A DNA stretch of 64,000 bases from Gordonia asplenii (GCF_012933505.1 NZ_JABBNB010000002.1:62001-126000); one strand, 5' to 3'. Shown: positions 47,089 to 54,668, counted from the first letter of the stretch. Notes: generated by a model from the letters alone, not told the origin. Translations and numbers: made by a program.

Positions 47089-47391
47089 ATGAACCAATTG
47101 CTCGAGCACATCCAGCAACGCGCTGAGATCACGCCGACGCTCACTGCCGTCCGCCACAGTGGCGAAGCGGTGACTTTTGGTCGCCTCGATAGTGCTATCG
47201 CCGACTACTCACCGGTTGTTACCGCCAGCGGCATGAGCGATCAGTCGGCCGTCGTAGCAGGGCTCTTGCACTCGTTGCCGACGGTCACGCGCCTGTCGGC
47301 CGCCCAGATCGGCGCCGCCATGCACGACATGCTCGCTTGGCTCTCGCGCGACCTCGACGGTGGCGCTGGTCGTCAGCTGCGCGCGGTCTGA
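47089..47391 (+). CDS. Small protein resembling the N-terminal strand region of an adenylation domain
   Basis: A 100-residue protein. I chose ATG 47089 because a perfect GGAGGT lies five bases upstream; the frame extends further 5' but without support. Residues 1-45 follow the pattern that opens adenylate-forming enzymes (TP-x5-AV, G-x-x-VTFGRLD), close to the opening of the A domains in the adjacent NRPS. The rest matches nothing I recognise and lacks the ATP-binding loop, so it cannot adenylate alone. It has no signal peptide or membrane segment. A strong terminator directly after the stop supports it as a true gene. It could be a remnant of an acyl-CoA ligase or a small partner of the synthetase. 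Function unknown. Confidence 0.7.
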   Translation: MNQLLEHIQQRAEITPTLTAVRHSGEAVTFGRLDSAIADYSPVVTASGMSDQSAVVAGLLHSLPTVTRLSAAQIGAAMHDMLAWLSRDLDGGAGRQLRAV

Positions 47392-47422
47392 CACTGGGGC
47401 GAACACTCTCTACTCGACTCAA

Positions 47423-47462
47423 AGCGGTTCCCGGGCCTAGGCGGTCCGGGAGCCGCTTTTTT
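47423..47462 (+). terminator. Strong Rho-independent terminator
   Basis: A 12-bp stem (47423-47434 with 47446-47457, one G-U pair), 11-base loop and a run of six T at 47457-47462, 31 bases after the stop of the 100-residue protein gene. Confidence 0.9.
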
Positions 47463-47609
47463 GGGCATGTCGGCCGCCGTCGGATCACTTCTGCGTGCGC
47501 GGGCGGCTGTTTCGGGTAGTCGACTACTCGCGCCGCGGGGCACACGTGACACTAGTGTCCTCTGAAGGGTCGATACCGCCCCGCTGACCTGAGTGAGAGT
47601 GTGAGTGAC

Positions 47610-47798
47610 ATGAGAATTCGCCGCCGGATGGCAGCCGCCATCGTCTTCGCTTCGCTGTCGGTGCTCGCGGGTCAGGGCGTCGCGGCCGCCGCACCGCTCC
47701 CCGGTGCGCACCAGGTCGTGTACGGGCTCGACAGTCCGCACTGCTTCCCGGTCTTCGCTCAGTTCGGGCCGTTCTTCGGCGTGGCTTGCTACGTTTAG
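47610..47798 (+). CDS. Small secreted two-cysteine peptide, copy 1
   Basis: Encodes 62 residues: an Arg-rich start (MRIRRR), a hydrophobic core and a Sec signal-peptidase site of the AxA type before APLPG, leaving a mature peptide of about 35 residues. The mature part has two Cys spaced C-x14-C and ends CYV. I prefer ATG 47610; GTG 47601 would add three residues. It belongs with the two following genes, which share the signal peptide, two Cys and a terminal C-Y. I do not recognise the family. A secreted, possibly disulfide-bonded mini-protein is inferred; antimicrobial, signalling or envelope roles are all open. Confidence 0.75.
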   Translation: MRIRRRMAAAIVFASLSVLAGQGVAAAAPLPGAHQVVYGLDSPHCFPVFAQFGPFFGVACYV

Positions 47799-48096
47799 CC
47801 ACTATCGCTTACTGGATCGATTTCGTCGTCGAATGACATGAGATCCGATGACATTATTGTTGCGTTGATACTGGTGAATTCTGGAGACCAGTCGTGGGCC
47901 CCCGCTAATCTGAAGTCGACTGTTTCGGAATAAGAGATCGTCATAATGCTGCGTAGTTCCACCTCTCGTTCCTATTCGCATTACAAGGCGGATATCGTCG
48001 CGAGTGGATCCGTCAGCGCCTCGTCGATTTCCATCGGACGTACAACCTGCTATCGGAAGAACTGACAAGAACGGAATTCGGTTGGGAGGACTGACA

Positions 48097-48165
48097 ATGG
48101 TCGGGTGCTTGTCTGCGCCCGAGGTCTGCCACGGGAAGAAACACTTGCATTGCGCGGGACGATAG
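48097..48165 (+). CDS. Possible 22-residue Cys-containing small ORF or leader peptide
   Basis: ATG 48097 is preceded by GGGAGGA at 48084-48090, the best ribosome binding site in this region, with six bases between. It encodes 22 residues with Cys at positions 4, 11 and 19 and a basic-His stretch (HGKKHLH), then TAG. It ends 37 bases before the second secreted-peptide gene and has no signal peptide. It may be a translated leader controlling the next gene or an independent micro-protein. There is no homology evidence, so it stays tentative. Confidence 0.4.
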   Translation: MVGCLSAPEVCHGKKHLHCAGR

Positions 48166-48202
48166 ACGAATTAGGCGGCGTGGATTCACGAGAGGAAAGA
48201 TC

Positions 48203-48409
48203 ATGCGACGTACAAGGATTGCGGCATCGGTATGCGCGGTCGGGATGGCGGTGGGGATCGGTGTCGCCGGTGCGGGGGCCGCATCTGCGGCGCCGATTCA
48301 GGGCCTGCAGCCGCACAATGTGATGTTCGGTGGCGGCAACAAGTACTGCCGCGGCTATCAGCCGGCGCCCCTTCTCGGTCCGCTGCTGGTCATCGTGTGT
48401 TACGTCTAG
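48203..48409 (+). CDS. Small secreted two-cysteine peptide, copy 2
   Basis: Encodes 68 residues. MRRTR, a long Gly/Ala/Val hydrophobic core and an ASAAP cleavage site give a mature peptide of about 39 residues starting APIQG. Two Cys are spaced C-x16-C, with a hydrophobic Pro/Leu/Gly stretch between them, and the chain ends CYV as in copy 1. GAGAGGAAAG precedes ATG 48203 at normal spacing. The roughly 400 bases before it (47799-48202) are less GC-rich than the surroundings and hold only the 22-codon ORF. Confidence 0.78.
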   Translation: MRRTRIAASVCAVGMAVGIGVAGAGAASAAPIQGLQPHNVMFGGGNKYCRGYQPAPLLGPLLVIVCYV

Positions 48410-48543
48410 CGTAACTACGCGGTCGGCCACAAGTGACTGGAGTGATTCGAGTAGGCGATCACTCGTGCCGGTCGTTGGGCGCGGCGTACCGTGAAAGTGG
48501 CCGAATATCGATGCCGTTGCGGCATGGGGAGATTGGAAAACCG

Positions 48544-48732
48544 ATGAATCGTAAGAACCTCGCAGCCGGCGTGGCTGCCATCTCGATCGCGTCCGGACTA
48601 GCCGTGATGACACCTTCGGTAGCGTCTGCCGCGCCGTCGACCTTTCGTCACGAAGTCTCGCAGTCGTGCGTGTTCGATTTCACGTTCCCGATCATCGGCG
48701 GTCGAGTGAAGTTCCTGTGCTACGACTCGTGA
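48544..48732 (+). CDS. Small secreted two-cysteine peptide, copy 3
   Basis: Encodes 62 residues from ATG 48544 (MNRKN, hydrophobic core, ASAAP cleavage site). The mature part is about 33 residues, with C-x16-C spacing and the end CYDS. Between the Cys it is rich in Phe, Ile and Gly. The start is placed to give a standard signal peptide; GGGGAG lies upstream and a small hairpin (ATGCCG-TTG-CGGCAT, 48512-48526) sits just before it. The frame is open upstream to 48433 without support for an earlier start. It is the third member of the tandem family and converges on a cutinase gene. Confidence 0.75.
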   Translation: MNRKNLAAGVAAISIASGLAVMTPSVASAAPSTFRHEVSQSCVFDFTFPIIGGRVKFLCYDS

Positions 48733-48736
48733 ACGT

Positions 48737-48760
48737 CGATGCCTGCGGATGCAGGCATCG
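48737..48760. terminator. Palindrome between convergent genes, likely bidirectional terminator
   Basis: Perfect 10-bp stem CGATGCCTGC / GCAGGCATCG with a GGAT loop, between the stop of the third small peptide gene and the stop of the minus-strand cutinase. No T-run. Confidence 0.5.
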
Positions 48761-48780
48761 ATCCACCTCGGTAGTCGTTG

Positions 48781-49509
48781 CTATGACCCGTTGCTGATGA
48801 GATCCGCCGTACCGACCGCGGCCTGAGCGGTCGCGCCGTCGATTGCGTAGAGCACGTGCACGATGTCGGGCATTCGGAACTGGGCGCCGTTGCACACGTT
48901 GTCGCCGGGCGCGCAGTAGACGAACGTTCGGCCTTGATACTCACGGCCGACGACCATCTCGGGGCCGCCCGCGCTGCGCAGATACTGCGACGACGGTGGC
49001 GCGAACATGACGATCGCCGCGATGTGCGAAACCGTCTGGGGGGCAATGGAAGTGAGCGTCGGTGCGCTGAGTCGCCCGCTCGGAGTCGGTGCGGGAAGCG
49101 CGGGGTTGACGGCGTAGGCGGTCACCATCGCGCCCTGTGAATATCCGCCGAGGACGATCCTGGTTCGGGGACAGGCCACGGCCAGTCGATCTGCGGCTCG
49201 TGCCATACTCCGTGCGCCGGCCAGGACCGTTCGCGCGAACTGAAACCGATTGATGAACCCGACGCTCGCCGGGTAGTTGACGCCGATCGGTTCGACCGAC
49301 TTCCCGGGCAGGAGCGCGCTCAGTGCGGTGGTGAAGGTCAAGCCGGTGACGCCGATGGGTGCGCCGATCTCGTTGGTACCGCGCGCGAACAGGACGGTGA
49401 CGTCACTGCATCGTGGGCTGGCCGACGCCTCCGTCGATGGTGACATCACCGCGAGACCGCATAGCGTCGCCACTGCGCAGAAGAACGTGGCCAGTAGTCT
49501 TGTCCGCAC
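48781..49509 (-). CDS. Secreted cutinase-family esterase
   Basis: A 242-residue cutinase-like serine hydrolase: GYSQG nucleophile (Ser124), acid in CAPGDNVC (Asp203) and base in DIVHVLY (His218), plus the paired Cys residues of the family. Such secreted enzymes in mycolata hydrolyse lipid or polyester esters. I place the start at GTG 49509 (VRTRLLATFF), which gives a normal Sec signal peptide ending near ASASP; the frame is open for another 85 codons upstream, but that stretch has no secretion signal and is probably not translated. The region 49510-49816 upstream holds no gene that I can support. A second cutinase lies about 4 kb downstream on the same strand. Confidence 0.88.
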   Translation of the reverse strand: MRTRLLATFFCAVATLCGLAVMSPSTEASASPRCSDVTVLFARGTNEIGAPIGVTGLTFTTALSALLPGKSVEPIGVNYPASVGFINRFQFARTVLAGARSMARAADRLAVACPRTRIVLGGYSQGAMVTAYAVNPALPAPTPSGRLSAPTLTSIAPQTVSHIAAIVMFAPPSSQYLRSAGGPEMVVGREYQGRTFVYCAPGDNVCNGAQFRMPDIVHVLYAIDGATAQAAVGTADLISNGS

Positions 49510-49816
49510 TGGTCGATGATACAGAAGTGAAAGAATGCAATCTCTGTGACTGGAGTGGCTGCTTGAATCGCCTTCCAACTGTGATCGATCGGTGATCTCG
49601 CAGTTCGGGCACCAAGTCGCCCTGATGCCCGCGGTCGTCCCGAAGGCGGTGACGTTGCCAGATTCGAGTAGTTCGCGCGCGCCGCAACGCCACGAAGTTG
49701 CCTTCGGTTCCAGTGAGCCGTGGTGCCCGGAGTATGGCCGTGTCCGGATAGTCCTGTTCGGCATCTACCTCGGGACTGCTTGTCTGGGGTGAACTCGTCG
49801 AGGGAAGTCGGCCGGG

Positions 49817-50308
49817 TTACAGCATTCCCAGCACGGCCCAGGTCAACATCAGCACCGGTGTCCCCACCAGGGCGGTGGACAATCCGATCGCGATCGACGC
49901 CGCGGCCCGCCCGGATCCCTTGTAGTGGTCCGACCCGTTGACCTGCACTAGCCCGACCACGCCGAGGATCGCCGCCAGCACGCCGAACACCGCCCCGAAA
50001 CCGAACAGGATGAGCAGCGGCATCGAGATCAACGCGGACGTGAACGCCCAGGACACCACGGGCGCCGTCTTGCGAACCGGAATGTAGACCGGAACGTACG
50101 GAGCCGGAGCGACGATTCGGCGTCGAACAAGCGGGGCGGGAGCGTGCCGATCGATCGGTGCCGGCACGACGATGGGATCGAGACGCTGCACGCCCCAGAA
50201 GTCGCCGACGGCGGGAAGCGGATCGTCGGGCACGGCCGAATACGCGTAGGGGAGCGTTGAGGGGCGCGGCGGCAGAATGAACGTTTCCGGGGAGGTGTCA
50301 GACTTCAC
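49817..50308 (-). CDS. DUF4190-type membrane protein
   Basis: A 163-residue protein with a Pro-rich cytoplasmic N-terminus (residues 1-80) followed by a hydrophobic region (about 84-122), a short polar loop (GSDHYKGSGRA) and a last membrane segment (about 135-163). The double-Gly/Ala hydrophobic layout followed by a GRxxA loop is that of DUF4190 proteins, which are common in actinobacteria and of unknown function. The start is GTG 50308 with AAAGGGA seven bases upstream. Family assignment is by pattern only. Confidence 0.7.
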   Translation of the reverse strand: MKSDTSPETFILPPRPSTLPYAYSAVPDDPLPAVGDFWGVQRLDPIVVPAPIDRHAPAPLVRRRIVAPAPYVPVYIPVRKTAPVVSWAFTSALISMPLLILFGFGAVFGVLAAILGVVGLVQVNGSDHYKGSGRAAASIAIGLSTALVGTPVLMLTWAVLGML

Positions 50309-50380
50309 GAACGTTCCCTTTCGCTCCCGCGGGCCGGTGGGCGCGCAACATCGCCTCCGATGCTACGCGCCGAAAATGGG

Positions 50381-50416
50381 CAAACCCCCTGGCCGCGGCC
50401 GCGACCAGGGGGTTTG
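50381..50416 (-). terminator. Terminator after the lipoprotein gene
   Basis: Perfect 12-bp inverted repeat CAAACCCCCTGG / CCAGGGGGTTTG (50381-50392, 50405-50416) with a 12-base loop, 41 bases past the stop of the minus-strand lipoprotein gene; on that strand it is followed by a T-rich stretch. Confidence 0.75.
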
Positions 50417-50456
50417 TCGGTAGAACTCAGGGAAAAATCAGGGCTGCCCCCGACGC

Positions 50457-50960
50457 TCAGTGGCCGGTGTGATCACCGGCCAGCGATGTCAGCTGCGACA
50501 CGGCGTCGGCTGACAACTTCCAGGTGCCGTCGACGTCGACGTAGCTCAGTTTGATGTCGACCGGTTGTGGTGCATGCGGGCTGGCGACCGAAACCGTGGC
50601 TACCGCCTTGTCCTTGCCGTCGCCCTTGACCGACTTCACGGTGAAGACATCGGGGGTGTACCCGCCCATCGACGCGCCCTTGGCGAATGCCTGCAGCGCG
50701 GTCTTGGTGGCGGCACTGTCGGTGTCGACGACGGCGTCGAGTTCTGCGGCCGTGGTCTTCGGGTCGATCGCCTTGCGCAGCGCGGTCTGAGCGTCGCTGA
50801 CGCTCAGGTCGACGGCGGCGTTCTCCAGCGGCGAATCGCTGACCACACTCGGGGTGGTGCCGGTGGTGTTGCTGGCGACCTCGCCGTTGCTGCAGGCCGC
50901 TACACCGAAGACCGCCGCTCCGACGATCGCGGCTGCGGCGGCAGTCTTGCGCAAGTTCAT
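50457..50960 (-). CDS. Small lipoprotein, Mtb12/DUF4878-like
   Basis: A 167-residue protein from ATG 50960, with GAGGAGC at good spacing. The N-terminus (MNLRKT, Ala-rich core) ends in a lipobox FGVAAC, so it should be lipidated on Cys and anchored outside the membrane. The mature part is mostly helical at first, then ends with a DVDGTWKLS segment typical of NTF2-like small secreted antigens (Mtb12, DUF4878). The Gly/Thr-rich linker after the lipid anchor is usual. Function unknown. It is divergent from the LLM oxidoreductase gene. Confidence 0.72.
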   Translation of the reverse strand: MNLRKTAAAAAIVGAAVFGVAACSNGEVASNTTGTTPSVVSDSPLENAAVDLSVSDAQTALRKAIDPKTTAAELDAVVDTDSAATKTALQAFAKGASMGGYTPDVFTVKSVKGDGKDKAVATVSVASPHAPQPVDIKLSYVDVDGTWKLSADAVSQLTSLAGDHTGH

Positions 50961-51118
50961 ATGAAGCTCCTCGTTCGGTAAGTAAGTCCAGCCTAATAGG
51001 CTGAGCGGAGCACGGTTGAGTGGGGCTTGGAAACGCCGGGACGGCGGGGAATTATTCGGACCGCAGTCCGGTTGATATCGATGTCCCTCAGATTTGAGCA
51101 ATATAGAAGGAGCTAGAC

Positions 51119-52216
51119 ATGCAGTTCGGCATCTTCACTGTCGGCGACGTCACCACCGACCCCACCAACGGCACCACGCCCACCGAGCACGAGCGAATCA
51201 AAGCCACGGTGGCCATCGCCCGTAAGGCCGAGGAAGTCGGACTCGACGTCTTCGCCACCGGTGAACATCACAACCCACCGTTCATCCCGTCGTCGCCGAC
51301 GACGACCCTCGCCTACATCGCCGCACAGACCGACACCCTGCTGCTGTCGACGTCGACGACACTCATCACCACCAACGACCCGGTGAAGATCGCGGAAGAC
51401 TACGCAACGTTGCAGCATCTGGCTGACGGTCGCGTGGACTTGATGATGGGGCGCGGCAACACCGGACCGGTGTACCCCTGGTTCGGCAAAGACATCCGTC
51501 AGGGCATCCCACTGGCCATCGAGAACTACGCGCTGCTGCGGCGGCTGTGGACCGAGGACGTCGTCGACTGGGAAGGCAAATTCCGTACCCCGCTGTCGTC
51601 GTTCACGGCTACTCCGCGCCCGCTCGACGACGTCGCGCCGTTCGTCTGGCACGGATCCATCCGCTCGCCGGAGATCGCCGAGCAGGCCGCCTACTATGGC
51701 GACGGATTCTTCGCGAACCACATCTTCTGGCCCAAGGAGCATTTCCAGCGGCTGGTCGACTTCTACCGCGAGCGCTACGAGCACTACGGTCACGGCAACG
51801 CCAACCAGGCGATCGTCGGGCTCGGCGGCCAATTCTTCATCCGCAAGAACAGTCAGGACGCCGTGCGCGAATTCCGGCCGTACTTCGACAACGCCCCCGT
51901 CTACGGCCACGGCCCGACGCTCGAGCAATTCACCTCCGAGACGCCGCTGACCGTCGGCAGTCCGCAGGAGTTCATCGACAAGACCCTGAGCTTCCGCGAC
52001 ACTTTCGGCGACTACCAGCGCCAACTGTTCCTCGTCGATCACGCGGGTCTGCCGCTGAAGACGGTCCTCGAACAACTCGACGAGCTGGGTGAAGTGTTGC
52101 CGGAACTGCGCAAGGGGTTCGCCGAGGGCCGGCCCGCCGACGTTCCCGATGCACCCACCCACGCGTCGCTGGTCGCGGCACGCGATGCCGCCGTACAGGA
52201 AAAGGTGAACGCATGA
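51119..52216 (+). CDS. LLM-class flavin-dependent oxidoreductase, CE1758 family
   Basis: A 365-residue luciferase-like monooxygenase. It has the TIM-barrel landmarks of the class: FATGEHH near residue 46, STSTTLIT, the LMMGRGNTGPVYPWF flavin region and FVWHGSIRSPE. AGAAGGAG precedes ATG 51119 by seven bases. Its stop overlaps the start of the FMN reductase gene (ATGA), so the two are translationally coupled. This pairing is the known CE1758/CE1759 LLM-reductase duo of corynebacteria and relatives, in which the reductase supplies reduced FMN. The substrate is unknown. Confidence 0.92.
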   Translation: MQFGIFTVGDVTTDPTNGTTPTEHERIKATVAIARKAEEVGLDVFATGEHHNPPFIPSSPTTTLAYIAAQTDTLLLSTSTTLITTNDPVKIAEDYATLQHLADGRVDLMMGRGNTGPVYPWFGKDIRQGIPLAIENYALLRRLWTEDVVDWEGKFRTPLSSFTATPRPLDDVAPFVWHGSIRSPEIAEQAAYYGDGFFANHIFWPKEHFQRLVDFYRERYEHYGHGNANQAIVGLGGQFFIRKNSQDAVREFRPYFDNAPVYGHGPTLEQFTSETPLTVGSPQEFIDKTLSFRDTFGDYQRQLFLVDHAGLPLKTVLEQLDELGEVLPELRKGFAEGRPADVPDAPTHASLVAARDAAVQEKVNA

Positions 52217-52860
52217 AACTCGTCGTCGTCAACGCCGGGCTGTCCAACCCGTCGTCGACCCGGCTGCTCGCCGACCGGCTCGCCGCCGACGTCGTCGAAG
52301 CCGTTGCCGCACAAGGAGATCTGACGTCGACGACAGTGCTGGAGCTGCGCGACCTCGCGGTCGACATCGCCAATTCGCTGACGTCCGGATTCGGCGTCGG
52401 GCAGGTCAAGAACGCTCTCGACGCCGTGTACGGCGCCGACGCGCTGATCGTCGCCACGCCGGTTTTCAACGCGTCCTACAGCGGACTGTTCAAGTCGTTC
52501 TTCGATCTGGTCGACGTCGATCGGATGGCCGGCAAGCCGGTGCTCATCGCGGCGACCGGGGGCAGCGAACGGCATTCGATGGTCCTCGACCACGCGCTGC
52601 GGCCGTTGTTCAGCTATCTGCGTGCCGTGGTCATGCCCACCGGCGTCTATGCGGCGTCGCAGGACTGGGCGGGCAACACCGGCGACACCGCGTTGCTCAG
52701 CGATCGAATCCGGCGTGCCGCAACCGAATTGGCGCGCGCGGTGGGGATGGGAGACACCGACACCGCATCGATCGCACCGTCGGCGAACGAAGCGGCGTCG
52801 TATGACTCCGCCGTCGAGTCCGCGGGGATCAGCAACTTCGCGAAGCTGCTCGGGGGCTGA
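52213..52860 (+). CDS. LLM-partnered NAD(P)H-dependent FMN reductase, CE1759 family
   Basis: A 215-residue flavodoxin-fold protein. The phosphate-binding loop NAGLSNPSSTR is at residues 7-17, and ATPVFNASYSGLFKSFFD matches the FMN-binding turn of NADPH-dependent FMN reductases. It overlaps the preceding LLM gene by four bases. It probably supplies reduced FMN to that monooxygenase. The C-terminal 40 residues are low-complexity and variable. Confidence 0.92.
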   Translation: MKLVVVNAGLSNPSSTRLLADRLAADVVEAVAAQGDLTSTTVLELRDLAVDIANSLTSGFGVGQVKNALDAVYGADALIVATPVFNASYSGLFKSFFDLVDVDRMAGKPVLIAATGGSERHSMVLDHALRPLFSYLRAVVMPTGVYAASQDWAGNTGDTALLSDRIRRAATELARAVGMGDTDTASIAPSANEAASYDSAVESAGISNFAKLLGG

Positions 52861-52866
52861 TCCGAG

Positions 52867-53577
52867 CTATACCCGGGCGGCGGTGAATCGCGCGGCGTCG
52901 ATCGTGTTGCCGTTGACCGAGTAGAGCACGTGCAGACCGTTGGGGCTGCCGACCGGCGCGCCGTCGCAGACCACGTCACCGGAGATGCAGTATCGGACCG
53001 TACGCGACTGATACTTCGGGGCCACGTGGATCGACGGTGCGCCGACATCGTGGATCCAGCGATCCGACGGCGGGGCGAACAGCACGACGGCGGCGACGTG
53101 GCGGCCGACGTCGTCGGGCAGTGGCACGGGCACCATGTGTGCGTACTCGTGGTACCTCGAGGGGACGTCGATGCCGCCGGTCATCGCGTAACTCGCGACC
53201 ACCGCGCCCTGCGAATACCCGCCGACGACGATATGGGTCTGCGGGCACATCCGTGCGAGCGACGTGACGCGCGCCTGCGTGGCCCGCACACCTTTCACGA
53301 CGTCGTAGGCGAAGGCCATCCGTTTGTTGAAGTTGCTGCCCGCGGCATACGGGACGCCGTAGGACACGACGGATTTACCCGGCACCTGCCCCCGCAGGGC
53401 TTCGGTGTACGCCAGTCCGGTGAGCCCGACCGGCGGAGCCGATTCGACGGTGCCGCGCGCCCACACCACCTCGACGTTCGGGCAGCCCGGCGCCGCGCTC
53501 GCGGCGGGAGCCGTAGCGACGAGCGTCGCCGCCACCGCAATGAACAGGCCCGACACGATCGCAAAGATACGCTTCAT
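52867..53577 (-). CDS. Secreted cutinase-family esterase (second copy)
   Basis: A 236-residue cutinase: signal peptide (MKRIF, hydrophobic core, ASAAP), GYSQG with Ser122, Asp201 in CISGDVVCDG, His216 in GLHVLYS. The overall layout and motifs match the cutinase at 48781, so they are paralogues on the same strand separated by four genes. I chose ATG 53577 for the clean signal peptide; an upstream ATG at 53607 would add ten residues. It converges with the FMN reductase gene, with only six bases between the stops, so transcription from both sides must meet here. Confidence 0.9.
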   Translation of the reverse strand: MKRIFAIVSGLFIAVAATLVATAPAASAAPGCPNVEVVWARGTVESAPPVGLTGLAYTEALRGQVPGKSVVSYGVPYAAGSNFNKRMAFAYDVVKGVRATQARVTSLARMCPQTHIVVGGYSQGAVVASYAMTGGIDVPSRYHEYAHMVPVPLPDDVGRHVAAVVLFAPPSDRWIHDVGAPSIHVAPKYQSRTVRYCISGDVVCDGAPVGSPNGLHVLYSVNGNTIDAARFTAARV

Positions 53578-53684
53578 GCCAGGAATGCTACCGGTGATGG
53601 CCGACACTCACACGAGTGCTGAACTACTTGGTGCGCGTTGGAGCGTCAGACCCGGGCGGGTGGGCGGCAGCGGAGGCGGTTCCG

Positions 53685-53735
53685 CAGCTGGTTGAGTCGG
53701 GCCGGAGCGCCATCGAAGGCCCGTGTCGAAACCAC
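53685..53735 (-). repeat. REP-like intergenic repeat, inverted copy
   Basis: The reverse complement begins GTGGTTTCGACACGGGCCTT and ends CTCAACCAGCTG. It matches the direct copy at 53946-53996 at about 43 of 51 positions. The two copies face each other across about 210 bases without a gene. Confidence 0.85.
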
Positions 53736-53945
53736 GTAGGCCGAAGCTCCCAGCGCGCCTGTCACCGAACCGGCTCTATTCGCGAGTTTCGACTCGTTGC
53801 GCTCACACTGTAGCCAGCGGGGTAGTGCGCTTGGTTGATCAACGAATCGTCGTTACATGTGGCCCGCTCCTGGTCTCAACACGAAAACTCACCGTCAACA
53901 CGGTTGGAATGGTGTTGAGCGGTACATGAAATCTGTTGTGTCGCC

Positions 53946-53996
53946 GTGGTTTCGACACGGACCTTCGCTAGCGCTTCGGTCCGGCTCAACCAGCGG
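53946..53996 (+). repeat. REP-like intergenic repeat, direct copy
   Basis: Begins GTGGTTTCGACACGGACCTT and ends GGCTCAACCAGCGG. This resembles dispersed TTTCGAC...CTCAACCA intergenic repeats seen in many high-GC actinobacteria. It pairs with the inverted copy at 53685. Confidence 0.85.
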
Positions 53997-54059
53997 GGAT
54001 GGCGCTTCGGTCCGGTTCAAACGGCAGGGACTGCGCCTCGGCCCCGGCTCAACCAGCGG
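53966..54059 (+). repeat. Degenerate tandem array of about 31-base units
   Basis: Three units of GCGCTTCGGTCCGG(C/T)TCAA type follow each other: the end of the REP-like copy, then two diverged units ending GTTCAAACGGCAGG and GGCTCAACCAGCGG. The array stops 28 bases before the stop codon of the minus-strand GNAT gene. The whole 53578-54086 stretch has no supported gene. Confidence 0.7.
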
Positions 54060-54086
54060 CAGCGCGGCGTCGGTCGACGAGAAGCC

Positions 54087-54668
54087 CTACACGACCTTCC
54101 GCATCACCAGTCGCGGCAAGCCGCCCGCGACCGCGCGTGTCGTCCCGACGACCTCGAAGCCCGCGGCGTCGAACATGGGCTTCACTCCAACGAAGGCCAT
54201 CGTGAGGTCCATCCGGCCGGGCGGATCCACCGGGTACACCTCCACCGCGGGCGCGCCGCGGGACGCCGCGTATGCGACGGCGCCGTCGATGAGGGCGCGG
54301 GTCACGCCGCGCCTGCGGTATCCGGTCCGCACGATGGTGCACACAATCGACCACACGGGAGTGTCGTCGACCGGTGTGATCAGCTTCGACGAGTTCAGCC
54401 GGGTGATCGATGCGCGGGGGCCGATGTTGCACCAGCCGACCGGGACGTCGTCGACGTAGGTCAACACGCCGGGCGGTTGCGCCGACGCTGCCAGTGCCCG
54501 CATCGCCTCCTCCCGCCCGCCGTATGCGTCGATCTCCTTCGGCGACAACCGGTGGGTGGTGCACCAGCAGTGGGTGGTGCGGCGATTCTTGTTCACGACA
54601 TCGGCGAAATCGTCGAACCGGTCGGCGGTCAGCGGATGGGTGTCCCAGGAGCCGGCGTCAGTGCTCAC
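54087..54668 (-). CDS. GNAT-family N-acetyltransferase
   Basis: A 193-residue protein with the GNAT acetyl-CoA motif A (VRTGYRRRGVTRALIDGAV) near residue 118 and a downstream FDAAGF segment. An N-terminal CWCTTH motif is unusual but occurs in a subfamily of these enzymes. GTG 54668 overlaps the stop of the upstream pirin gene by 11 bases, so translation is probably coupled. The acceptor substrate is unknown. Confidence 0.85.
   Translation of the reverse strand: MSTDAGSWDTHPLTADRFDDFADVVNKNRRTTHCWCTTHRLSPKEIDAYGGREEAMRALAASAQPPGVLTYVDDVPVGWCNIGPRASITRLNSSKLITPVDDTPVWSIVCTIVRTGYRRRGVTRALIDGAVAYAASRGAPAVEVYPVDPPGRMDLTMAFVGVKPMFDAAGFEVVGTTRAVAGGLPRLVMRKVV

Noticed and set aside
47601..48732. The small secreted peptides as lanthipeptide or other RiPP precursors
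   Set aside because: No modifying enzyme (LanM, LanB/C, radical SAM, YcaO) or dedicated transporter is in the window, and Sec-type signal peptides argue for simple secretion.
49510..49764. An 85-codon N-terminal extension of the first cutinase with a WCPNC segment resembling a zinc ribbon
   Set aside because: It has no stop before the cutinase, so a separate small gene is not possible, and as an extension it would bury the signal peptide. The GAGGT before its ATG is too close to act as a ribosome binding site.
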